Positions 39,070 to 49,500 of a stretch of DNA of 64,000 nucleotides are shown here, one piece after another. Both the position numbers and the translations under genes were made by a program. The DNA is from Arthrobacter sp. ISL-72 (GTDB lineage: Bacteria; Actinomycetota; Actinomycetes; Actinomycetales; Micrococcaceae), in NCBI RefSeq assembly GCF_018613755.1, contig NZ_JAGGPP010000009.1, forward strand, positions 154,430 to 218,429, written 5' to 3'. The notes under the pieces are model-generated. The model was not told where the DNA came from. It did not search any database and worked only from the letters and a program-made list of their open reading frames with translations. Positions within the stretch are counted from its first letter, which is position 1, and each line of letters starts with the position of its first letter.

Positions 39070-39966
39070 CTACGCCACCTCGGCTGTTGCGGCCTCCGGC
39101 GGAAGGACACGTCCGTTGAGCCCGCGCCCGGCCCGAACGCCGCCGATGATGCGGCACACCACGTAGATCAGGAACGACAGCGTGGTCACGTAGGGGCTGA
39201 TGGGGATCCGGCCACCCAGGGCAAGCATGATGCCGCCGACTGTTGCCGTGACCGCGAACGCCACGCTGAGGATCACCACCAGGCGCGGTGAGGATGTGAC
39301 CCGAAGTGCCGCTGCGGCCGGAGTGATCAGCAGCGCGAGCACCAGGAGCGCTCCCACCACCTGGATGGACAGTGCCACGCTGATTCCCAGCAGCACCATA
39401 AAGCCAATGCCCAGTGTCCGCACGGGCACACCCCGCGCGGCCGCGACCTCCGGGTCCACGCTGGCAAAAGTGAGAGGGCGCCAGATGGCAACCAGAGCTA
39501 TCATCACCACCATTGCCGCTGTGGCCAGCACCTGCAGCTGCACCGTATCCACGGACACGATCTGCCCGGTCAGGAGCCCGAATTTGTTGGAAGCCCTTCC
39601 CTCGTAAAGCGAGAGAAAGAGGATGCCCAGGCCAAGGCCGAACGGCATGATCACACCGATGATGGAATTCTTGTCGCGGGCCCGTACTCCCATCAATCCC
39701 AGGAGCAGCGCCGCGAGCACGGAACCGATGAGCGACCCGAAAACGATGTCGCCCCCGATGAGCAGCGCAAAAGCCGCGCCGGCGAAGGAAAGCTCCGAAA
39801 TGCCGTGCACGGCGAACGCAAGGTCCCGCTTCATCACGAACGTGCCCATGAGCCCGCCCAGCAGGCCGAGCAGCGCTCCTGCCCAGACAGAGTTCTGCAC
39901 CAGCGCCAGGAGTTCGCCGTAGTTGTCGAAATTGAAAATGGAACGCAGGATGCTGTCGAAGTCCAT
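39070..39966 (-). CDS. znuB: Zinc ABC transporter permease
   Basis: The 298-residue protein has eight or nine membrane helices and the ABC-3 family signature (His-Gly-Ile-Ser-Glu-Leu-Ser-Phe-Ala-Gly-Ala-Ala near residue 54). It forms the membrane channel for Zn2+ delivered by ZnuA. The C-terminal 25 residues are polar and cytosolic. It starts on the base after the znuC stop and is the last gene of znuACB, convergent with zur. Confidence 0.93.
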   Translation of the reverse strand: MDFDSILRSIFNFDNYGELLALVQNSVWAGALLGLLGGLMGTFVMKRDLAFAVHGISELSFAGAAFALLIGGDIVFGSLIGSVLAALLLGLMGVRARDKNSIIGVIMPFGLGLGILFLSLYEGRASNKFGLLTGQIVSVDTVQLQVLATAAMVVMIALVAIWRPLTFASVDPEVAAARGVPVRTLGIGFMVLLGISVALSIQVVGALLVLALLITPAAAALRVTSSPRLVVILSVAFAVTATVGGIMLALGGRIPISPYVTTLSFLIYVVCRIIGGVRAGRGLNGRVLPPEAATAEVA

Positions 39967-40782
39967 CTAGCCCAGCTCCCCTGCAATTGAATGCGCGTCC
40001 TCGTGGTGGTGGCTGGCCGCTTCGGGCAGCCCCACCACGATCATCCGGCCGTTGGCGTGGATCACTTCGACCCGGCTGCCGTACAGCCCGGAGAGCACCT
40101 CGGTGGTCATCACCTCGGTGGGCCTGCCCACCCTGAAGCGCCCGCCGGCAAGGTAGAGGACCCGGTCCACGTAGTCGATGATCGGATTGATCTCGTGCGT
40201 GACAAAGACCACCGCACTGTCCTGGTTGCGGCACTGTTCGTTGATCAAGGCGCTGACGGCCTGCTGATGCTGAAGGTCCAACGACAGCAGCGGTTCGTCA
40301 CAGAGCAGGACCTTCGGATCGGTGGCCAACGACTGGGCAACCCTCAGCCGCTGCTGTTCACCGCCGGAGAGCTGGCCGACCGGGACCTTGGCGTAGTCGG
40401 CGGCGCCTACGAGGTCCAGCAGTTCATCGATCCTGCGGTTGGCCTTGGCGGCACCGAGACGCAGGCCCCAGCGGTGACCGTCCACGCCGAGTCCTACAAG
40501 GTCGCGGGCACGCAGGGGTGTGTCCGGCGCGAAGGATTTCTGCTGGGGAATGTAGCCGATCAGGCTGCTGCCCCGCTCCACCGGACGGCCGCCCAGCGTT
40601 GCGGTTCCCGAGTGGAGTTCCTGCATTCCCAGCAGGACCTTCAGGAAGGTGGTCTTTCCGCTGCCGTTGGGGCCGAGCACGGCAAAGAACTCGCCGGGGT
40701 TGATATCGAGGTCCAGGTCCTCCCACAGTGTCCGCCTGCCGAACTTCAGGGTGGCTCCGCGGAGGCTCACTACCGGTTTCAA
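39967..40782 (-). CDS. znuC: Zinc ABC transporter ATP-binding protein
   Basis: The 271-residue ATPase has Walker A Gly-Pro-Asn-Gly-Ser-Gly-Lys-Thr at 38-45, signature Leu-Ser-Gly-Gly-Glu-Gln-Gln near residue 138, Walker B Val-Leu-Leu-Cys-Asp-Glu-Pro and the His switch Val-Thr-His-Glu. A C-terminal extension with His-His-His-Glu-Asp-Ala-His may bind zinc. It drives import through ZnuB. The 137-base gap to znuA, larger than in most znu operons, holds no gene. Confidence 0.93.
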   Translation of the reverse strand: MKPVVSLRGATLKFGRRTLWEDLDLDINPGEFFAVLGPNGSGKTTFLKVLLGMQELHSGTATLGGRPVERGSSLIGYIPQQKSFAPDTPLRARDLVGLGVDGHRWGLRLGAAKANRRIDELLDLVGAADYAKVPVGQLSGGEQQRLRVAQSLATDPKVLLCDEPLLSLDLQHQQAVSALINEQCRNQDSAVVFVTHEINPIIDYVDRVLYLAGGRFRVGRPTEVMTTEVLSGLYGSRVEVIHANGRMIVVGLPEAASHHHEDAHSIAGELG

Positions 40783-40919
40783 CGTTCTTTATCCTCGATT
40801 CATGCGGGCGAAGCGCCTTCACCATCTTAGGACGGCCCTGTCCTGTGATGGTTCAACCCCGCATGGCCCGTTCGCCGGCACGCCACTCGCCCGCCGCTAC
40901 TTTCGGGCTATTTGCCGGG

Positions 40920-41900
40920 CTATTTGCTCAGGGCCTGCTTGATGTTCTCCACGTTGCTGCCCATCCACTCAAGGTAGCTCTTGCCCTCGGGAAGGGTTTC
41001 GCTGAAGTCCACCACCGGAACGCCGGCTGCCTCGGCTGCCTTCTTCAGGGCCTGTGTCTGCGGGCCTTCGGTCTGCGTGTTGTACGCCAGGAGTTTGATG
41101 TCCTTGGACCCGGCCAGCTCAGTGGCTTCCTTGAGGACTGCCGGCGGCACGTCGGATTCTTCCTCGATGGCTGCCGTGTAGTCCGCGGGAGTCTTGTTCA
41201 CCAGGCCGGCGGCCTCAAGCAGGTAAAGCGGCACGGGTTCGGTAACGGCAACAGGCGCCTGTGCCGCTGTGGCCTTGAGGGCGGCGGCCTGGTCACTCAG
41301 CCCGGCAATCTCCTCTTTGAACGAGTCGGCGTTGGCCTGGAAGGTGGATGCGGAAGCTGGCTCCAGCGCAGCGAGCCTGGCCTCGATGGCGTCGGCCAGC
41401 TTGCTCATGGCATCGAAGTTGTACCAGACGTGTTCGTTGAATTCCCCGTGCTCGTCGGCGTGCCCGTGTTCGTCGGTCCCTTCCGTTGTAGCAGCGGGCG
41501 TAGAGGTGGCTTCCGGTTCTTCTGCGGGGGCCAGCCCGGAAACTTCGACGGCGTCGATGATGCTGTCATGATCCAGGTTGCTGTCTTCGGCCAGCTTGTG
41601 GACGAAGTCGTCGTAGCCGCCGCCGTTTTCGACGACGAGACGCGCCTTGGAGATTGCCAGTTTGTCCTGGGTGGTGGCCTCGTAGGAATGCGGGTCCTGG
41701 CTGGCCTTGCTGATGAGTGCTTTGACGTTCACCTTGTCGCCGCCGATCTCACGCACGATGTCGCCATAGACGTTCGTGGAGGTGACCACCTCGATGGTGC
41801 CGGAGCCCGCCTGCTGGCTGGCCGCCGTCGTGCTGCACCCTGACAGCACCAGGCTCAGGCCCGCAAGGGCGGTGGCGGAAAGGACTGCTGAACGGCGCAC
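40920..41900 (-). CDS. znuA: Zinc-binding lipoprotein of the Znu ABC transporter
   Basis: The 326-residue solute-binding protein (cluster A-I) has a lipobox Leu-Ser-Gly-Cys with Cys22. Metal ligands are expected in Asp-Pro-His-Ser-Tyr-Glu near residue 70 and at later His/Asp positions. A charged His-rich loop (Asp-Glu-His-Gly-His-Ala-Asp-Glu-His-Gly-Glu near 140-150) follows, the mark of zinc rather than manganese binders. It captures Zn2+ at the outer membrane face for ZnuBC. The GTG start has a weak GAGG site. The Zur palindrome lies 68-106 bases upstream. Confidence 0.93.
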   Translation of the reverse strand: MRRSAVLSATALAGLSLVLSGCSTTAASQQAGSGTIEVVTSTNVYGDIVREIGGDKVNVKALISKASQDPHSYEATTQDKLAISKARLVVENGGGYDDFVHKLAEDSNLDHDSIIDAVEVSGLAPAEEPEATSTPAATTEGTDEHGHADEHGEFNEHVWYNFDAMSKLADAIEARLAALEPASASTFQANADSFKEEIAGLSDQAAALKATAAQAPVAVTEPVPLYLLEAAGLVNKTPADYTAAIEEESDVPPAVLKEATELAGSKDIKLLAYNTQTEGPQTQALKKAAEAAGVPVVDFSETLPEGKSYLEWMGSNVENIKQALSK

Positions 41901-41967
41901 GGAAGAACCTCGGATCTGTTTTGCGGATGTGCTAGATGAGAATCAGGAGCATTAGCAACAAGACGAG

Positions 41968-42006
41968 TGTAGCCCTAAATGGGAATGATTCCTATTTAGG
42001 GCTACA
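41968..42006. promoter_or_regulatory. 39-base palindrome, candidate Zur operator of znuACB
   Basis: Two 19-base arms (41968-41986 and 41988-42006) around a central G are complementary with a single mismatch. The core GGGAAT-G-ATTCCT has the AATGATT centre of Zur boxes. It lies between the end of the CNNM gene and the znuA start. The outer 13 bases of each arm pair perfectly, so the same sequence could also form a hairpin in the upstream transcript. Confidence 0.75.
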
Positions 42007-42019
42007 GCGCCATGCCTGC

Positions 42020-43090
42020 CTACTCCCCGTCCGGCTGGCCGAGCCTGCGGATGCCCTTTGCCTGGGTGGCATCCCGGATTTCGCCGACGAGCTGCTCGAT
42101 GACGTCTTCCAGAAACAGCACGCCCTTGGTGTTGCCGTCCGGCCCGATGACCCGCGCCAAGTGCGACCCCGTGCGCTGCATTACGGACATCGCCTTTTCG
42201 ATCTCGTCATCCATGGACAAGTTCACCAGGGACCTGATCCGACTTTCCGCGATTGGATGCTCGTATCCCGCTTCCGCGATAGACAGCACATCCTTGATGT
42301 GGAGGTAGCCCGAGAGCATGCCGTCGTCGTCCATCATCGGGAACCGGGAGAAGCCGGTCCGGCTGACGGCCTTTTCGAACTCAACGGGCGTGGTGGGCGA
42401 CTTCATCGTTACCAGCTTGTCGAGCGGCACCATGATGCGGGAGGCCGTGTGCTCGGAGAATTCCAAGGCACCGGTGATCAGGCCGGCGTCGTCATCCACC
42501 AGCCCGTGCCGGGTGGACTCCTGCACGATCGACTGGACCTCCTCCAGCGTGAACGAGGAATTGACCTCGTCCTTGGGTTCAATCCGGAGGAGACGCAGGA
42601 TGTGGTTGGCGGACCAGTTGAGCGCCACGATCACCGGCTTCACCAGCCTGGCGATGAACATCAGCGGCGGCGCCAGCAGCAGCGCCGCTTTGTCCGCAAC
42701 GGACACCGAGATGTTCTTGGGCACCATCTCACCGAACGTCACATGCAGGAAGGTGACGACCATAAGCGCCACGGCGAACGCCACGACGTCCGCGAGTTCC
42801 GTCGGCAGCCCCACCGCTTCCAGCGGCACCGCCATCAGATGGTGGATGGCCGGCTCGGCCACCTGCAGGATCAGCAGGGAGCACACCGTGATGCCCAGCT
42901 GGGAACACGCCAGCATGAGCGAGACATTTTCCATGGCGCGCAGTGTTGTATGCGCCCGCATGGAACCGGACTCCGCCAGCGGCTCGATCTGGCTCCGGCG
43001 TGCCGACATCACAGCGAATTCGGCCGCCACGAAGAACGCATTGCCCAACAGGAGGAGGACAAGCCAGAGGATTCCCACCCAGTCGCTCAT
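42020..43090 (-). CDS. CNNM/CorC-type (hemolysin family) membrane protein with CBS pair
   Basis: The 356-residue protein has a DUF21 transmembrane domain (about residues 1-190) with Phe-Gly-Glu-Met-Val-Pro-Lys-Asn, and a CBS pair (about 205-335). It lacks the C-terminal CorC_HlyC domain seen in its neighbour. Such proteins are linked to Mg2+ or Co2+ efflux or homeostasis. The ATG overlaps the stop of the upstream paralogue (ATGA), so the two probably form a heteromeric pair. Confidence 0.88.
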   Translation of the reverse strand: MSDWVGILWLVLLLLGNAFFVAAEFAVMSARRSQIEPLAESGSMRAHTTLRAMENVSLMLACSQLGITVCSLLILQVAEPAIHHLMAVPLEAVGLPTELADVVAFAVALMVVTFLHVTFGEMVPKNISVSVADKAALLLAPPLMFIARLVKPVIVALNWSANHILRLLRIEPKDEVNSSFTLEEVQSIVQESTRHGLVDDDAGLITGALEFSEHTASRIMVPLDKLVTMKSPTTPVEFEKAVSRTGFSRFPMMDDDGMLSGYLHIKDVLSIAEAGYEHPIAESRIRSLVNLSMDDEIEKAMSVMQRTGSHLARVIGPDGNTKGVLFLEDVIEQLVGEIRDATQAKGIRRLGQPDGE

Positions 43091-44424
43091 GCCGTACCTC
43101 CCTGGCCGGCAACGTGCTCCGGGCCCCGGATCGGGGAAGGCTTGAAGCAGATCCGGTCGATCCGGCGTCCGTCCATCCTGGTGACGCTGAGCGTTCCGCC
43201 GCCAACGTCCACCATGTCCCCTACCGTTGCGATCCGGCCCAGCTGGCTCATGACGTAGCCGCCCACCGTTTCGTAAGCCGCCTCATCAGGCACCGTCAGC
43301 CCCGGAACCTGTTCCGACAACTCGTCCGGGCGCAGCAGGCCCGGGAAGTACCAGTCCCCCGAGGCGCTCTGGAGCAGCCCCGGCCGCACCTTGTCGTGTT
43401 CATCGGCAACTTCCCCGACAATTTCCTCCACAAGGTCCTCCAGCGTGGCGATCCCCGCAGTGCCGCCGTATTCGTCCAGCACAACGGCCAGCTGCAGGTT
43501 TCCTTCGCGCAGTTCAGCCAGCAAGGCATCCAGGTGGATGGTTTCGGGAACCCGCAGGACGTCGGTCATGATGGCGCCCGCTTCAAGGTTCGCGCGCCGC
43601 TCCGAGGGGACGGCGATTGCCTTTTTGACGTGCACCACACCGCGGATGTCGTCGGCGGACTCACCGATGACCGGAAAACGTGAATATCCCGTCCGCCGGG
43701 CCGCGTTAATAATGTCCGATACCGGCTGCGCAGCACCGACGGTCTCCACCCGGATCCTGGGAGTCATCACATCGGCGGCCGTCCGGCCGGAAAACTTGAG
43801 CGTCCGGGCAATGAAGTTGGCCGTTCCCGCGTCAAGCGTCCCCATGGCGGCCGAGCGCCGCACCAGGGAAGCGAGTTCGGCCGGGGTCCTCGCCCCTGAT
43901 ATCTCTTCCTTGGCTTCCAGCCCGAAAACATTCAGCACCTTGTTGGAAAAGCCGTTCAGCACAATGATGGCCGGCTTGAAGATGGCGGTGAACATCAGCT
44001 GGGGACGGGCCACGGCCTTGCCGATCGGCAAGGACAGGGCAATGGCCATGTTCTTGGGGACCAGCTCGCCAATCAGCATCGACAGCAGGGTGGCAATGGT
44101 CATGGCGATCACCAATGAAACTGAGGCGGCCGCAGCTTCCGGGACACCGGCCGCAGCCAGCGGGCCCTCCGTCAGCTTGCCGATGGAGGGCTCCATGACA
44201 TAGCCGGTCAGCAGCGTTGTCATGGTGATGCCTAGCTGGCAGCTTGACAGCTGGGTGGACAGCGATTTGAGGCACTTGAGCAGCGGCACGGCTGCGGCGT
44301 CGCCGCTGTCCACGGCCCGCTGGACCGTGGCCTGGTCAAGGGCGACGAGGGAAAACTCGACGGCGACGAAGAAGCCCGTGCCAAGGATGAGCAGGATGCC
44401 TGCTCCGAGCAGTAACCATTCCAT
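43087..44424 (-). CDS. CNNM/CorC-type membrane protein with CBS pair and CorC_HlyC domain
   Basis: The 445-residue protein has a DUF21 domain with four membrane segments (about residues 1-185, with Gly-Glu-Leu-Val-Pro-Lys-Asn), a CBS pair (about 200-340) and a C-terminal CorC_HlyC domain (about 355-435, Tyr-Glu-Thr-Val-Gly-Gly-Tyr-Val). Mycobacteria carry a comparable CNNM pair next to guaB1, as here. The likely substrate is a divalent cation and the CBS pair may sense adenine nucleotide. The 5' leader is about 280 bases. Confidence 0.88.
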   Translation of the reverse strand: MEWLLLGAGILLILGTGFFVAVEFSLVALDQATVQRAVDSGDAAAVPLLKCLKSLSTQLSSCQLGITMTTLLTGYVMEPSIGKLTEGPLAAAGVPEAAAASVSLVIAMTIATLLSMLIGELVPKNMAIALSLPIGKAVARPQLMFTAIFKPAIIVLNGFSNKVLNVFGLEAKEEISGARTPAELASLVRRSAAMGTLDAGTANFIARTLKFSGRTAADVMTPRIRVETVGAAQPVSDIINAARRTGYSRFPVIGESADDIRGVVHVKKAIAVPSERRANLEAGAIMTDVLRVPETIHLDALLAELREGNLQLAVVLDEYGGTAGIATLEDLVEEIVGEVADEHDKVRPGLLQSASGDWYFPGLLRPDELSEQVPGLTVPDEAAYETVGGYVMSQLGRIATVGDMVDVGGGTLSVTRMDGRRIDRICFKPSPIRGPEHVAGQGGTA

Positions 44425-44833
44425 CAGCGGCGTGCCTCCGGCCGTCCGGGGAATGTAAGCCGCCTGCTGGCGTCACTGGCCTGGAAAAGTGCCAAGGGTG
44501 CGACGGGCGCAGCAGGCAAAGACAAGAAGGTGTTGACGGGAGATCGTCCCGGCGGAGGATGGTCGGCCGGTGCCGACCCTGATTCCTGGAAGGCTGCGGC
44601 GTGCTGGACTGCTGCAGAGTGATGGGCGCGTGAACGGGGTTTGCCGGCTCTGTGGGTGGACTGCGGGGAGCTGGTGTTCATGCTCCGCTGACAGCCCCCA
44701 GGCCGGCACCTAGATTTACTGTCCATAAGACTTTCAGTCTACAGGAGCAGCCGCGGCCTCCCGGAGCGCTCGAGCGCCGGCCGAAGGCCCTGTCCGCGGG
44801 TCCGTTCGCAGGCGGATCCGGCGCACCGGCCGG
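44425..44833. promoter_or_regulatory. 409-base gap with candidate promoter and long leader of the CNNM operon
   Basis: On the minus strand TAGACT (44741-44736) and TAAATC (44718-44713) are 17 bases apart, a plausible promoter for the CNNM pair. An 85-codon frame beginning with an ATG at 44678 ends in a TGA overlapping the CNNM ATG. Its codon bias is weak and no family is recognised, so it is not called as a gene. No RNA motif that I can name is visible. Confidence 0.4.
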
Positions 44834-46324
<1,491 letters not shown>

Positions 46325-46445
46325 TCACTGCGAGTCTAGGCGAGATCACGGCCCAGCAGGGACGGCGCCGGGGGCGGCGCCGAAGACCGCTTCAAAGGCT
46401 TATTCCCGCAATAGTTTCGCAGCTACATGATTTGGGTCACCCTTA

Positions 46446-46476
46446 TTGGCAGTTAACCAAGAATCGTCACTAGACT
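46446..46476 (+). promoter_or_regulatory. Candidate promoter of kgd
   Basis: TTGGCA (46446-46451) and TAGACT (46471-46476) with a 19-base spacer would give a leader of about 100 bases before the kgd GTG. Confidence 0.45.
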
Positions 46477-46581
46477 GGCAAAGGTCTGGGTTCACAGGAC
46501 GCAGAAACTGGTTCGATTGTTGTGCTGACGCACCGAAGGCGACCAGAGGGAAATCAAACTCATGGAAGAGGCGTATTTCAA

Positions 46582-49500
46582 GTGCCAGAGCAGCCTAGCC
46601 ACCGTCTACCAGAGGAATTTGGCGGAAACGAGTGGCTCGTTGACGAACTGTACGAGCGTTACCAGCAGGACAAGAACACGGTAGATGCCAAGTGGTGGCC
46701 CCTGTTTGAATCCTTCGACGCCGGTGACAGCTCGTCTTCCAACGGGAACTCGGGCGCAGCGGCGCCCGCCGACCCCGCAACCCGCGAACTTCCAGTTGTA
46801 GCTCCCGCTGCGGCCGCACCGGCACCGTCGCCGGCAGCGCCCGCCAAGCCTGCTGCTCCTGCCCAGCCGGCAACCCAGGCCGCGGCACCGGTCAAGAAAG
46901 CACCCGCCACAGTTGCCCGCGACGGCGCGAAGAAGCCCGAAGCAGCCGGCACCCCTCCCATTCCCGCCCAGCTCCCCAAGAACGTCAAGGCCCCCACGGC
47001 TCCGGAAGAGGACGTCGTCTCCGTCCTCCGCGGACCGGCCAAGGCCATTGCTTCAAACATGGTCACCAGCCTGGAAGTTCCCACCGCCACCAGCGTCCGG
47101 GCCATCCCTGCCAAACTGCTGATCGACAACCGCGTGGTCATCAACTCCAACCTTGCCCGCGCCCGCGGCGGCAAGGTCTCCTTCACGCACCTCATCGGCT
47201 ACGCCGTCATCCGCGCCCTTTCCCAGTTCCCCTCCATGAACGTCTACTACGACGAAGTGGACGGCAAGCCCGTTGCGGTCCAGCCCGCACACGTGAACTT
47301 CGGCATCGCCATTGACATGCCCAAGCCGGACGGCACCCGTCTGCTCATGGTGCCGAACATCAAAAAGGCGGAGACCCTCAACTTCTCCGAGTTCTGGCAC
47401 ACCTACGAGGACCTGATCAAGCGCGCCCGCAACGGCAAGCTGACCGCCGATGACCATCAGGGCACCACCGTGTCCCTGACCAACCCAGGCGGCATCGGCA
47501 CCGTGCACTCCGTGCCGCGCCTCTCCAAGGGACAGGCAGCCATCATCGGCGTCGGCGCACTGGACTACCCGGCCGAGTTCCAGGGTGCCAGCGAAAAGAT
47601 CATCGCCCACAACGCCATCAGCAAGGTGCTGACGCTGACGTCCACCTACGACCACCGCGTCATCCAGGGAGCCGGCAGCGGCGAGTTCCTGAAGCTCGTC
47701 CACTCGCTCCTGCTGGGTGCGCAGAACTTCTACGACGAGATCTTCGAATCGCTCCGCATCCCCTACGAGCCCGTGCGGTGGAGTGCGGACCTGCAGGTGG
47801 ACCCGTCCGACCAGATCAACAAGGTCGCCCGGATCCAGCAGCTGATCCACTCCTACCGCGTGCGCGGCCACCTGATGGCCGACACCGACCCGCTCGAATA
47901 CGTCCAGCGCAAGCACCCCGACCTGGACGTCCTCACCTACGGCCTGACCCTCTGGGATCTTGACCGCGAGTGGCCCACCGGCGGTTTCGGCGGCAAGCCC
48001 CAGCTCGCTTTCCGCGACATCCTGGGTGTCCTCCGGGACGCGTACTGCCGCACCACCGGCATCGAGTACATGCACATCCAGGACCCGGTGGAGCGCAAGT
48101 GGTTCCAGGACCAGCTGGAGCACCCGTACTCCAAGCCGAGCCGCGAAGAGCAGCTGCGCATCGTATCCAAGCTGAACGCCGCGGAAGCCTTCGAAACCTT
48201 CCTGCAGACCAAGTTCGTGGGTCAGAAGCGCTTCTCCCTGGAGGGCGGCGAGTCCCTGATCCCGCTGCTTGACGCCATCATCTCCGATGCGGCCGACGAC
48301 GACCTCGATGAAGTAGCCATCGGCATGGCCCACCGCGGCCGCCTGAACGTGCTCACCAACATCGCAGGCAAGACCTACGCCCAGGTGTTCCGCGAATTCG
48401 AAGGCACCCAGGACCCGCGCTCCGTGCAGGGCTCCGGCGACGTCAAGTACCACCTCGGCACCGAGGGAACCTTCACGTCGGACAACGGCAAGGAGACCAA
48501 GGTCTACCTGGCCGCCAACCCCTCGCATCTTGAAGCCGTGGACTCCGTTCTTGAGGGCATCGTCCGCGCCAAGCAGGACCGCCTGGACCAGGGCGAGGCC
48601 TTCCCCGTGCTGCCCATCATGGTGCACGGCGACGCCGCCTTCGCAGGCCAGGGTGTGGTGGCGGAAACGCTCAACCTCTCCCAGCTGCGCGGCTACCGCA
48701 CCGGCGGTACCATCCACGTGGTGGTCAACAACCAGGTCGGCTTCACCACGGCGCCGTCCTCGTCCCGCTCCTCCACCTACTCCACGGACGTCGCCAAGAT
48801 GATCCAGGCGCCGGTGTTCCACGTTAACGGCGACGACCCCGAAGCCGTGGTCCGGGTGGGCCAGCTCGCCTACGAGTTCCGCCAGCGTTTCCACAAGGAC
48901 GTTGTCATCGACATGGTGTGCTACCGCCGCCGCGGCCACAACGAGGGCGACGACCCCTCGATGACGCAGCCGCTGATGTACAACCTGATCGAGGCAAAGC
49001 GGTCGGTCCGCAAGCTGTACACCGAATCGCTGATCGGCCGTGGCGACATCACCGAGGAAGAAGCCGAGCAGCTGCTCCGCGACTACCAGGAGCGCCTGGA
49101 GCGGGTCTTCGCCGAGACCCACGCTGCCCAGACCTCGCCGATCCCGATCATCACGGCCGATTCCGCCGCGGTCTCCGACCTCGAGCGGCCGCAGGCCCAG
49201 CAGTCGGACTCGGGCATCAGCGCTCCGGAGTCCACCGCGATTTCCGCCGAAACCCTGGCGCGGATCGGCAAGGCCCACATCGAGATCCCCGAAGGGTTCA
49301 CGGTCCACGCGAAGCTCAAGCAGCTTCTGGAAAAGCGCGAGCAGATGTCCCGTGAAGGCGGCATCGACTGGGGCTTCGGCGAGATCGCGGCCTTCGGTTC
49401 GCTGATCATGGAGGGCGTTCCCGTCCGCCTGGCCGGCCAGGACTCGCGCCGCGGAACCTTCGTGCAGCGCCACGCCGTCTTCCATGACCGCGCCAACGGC

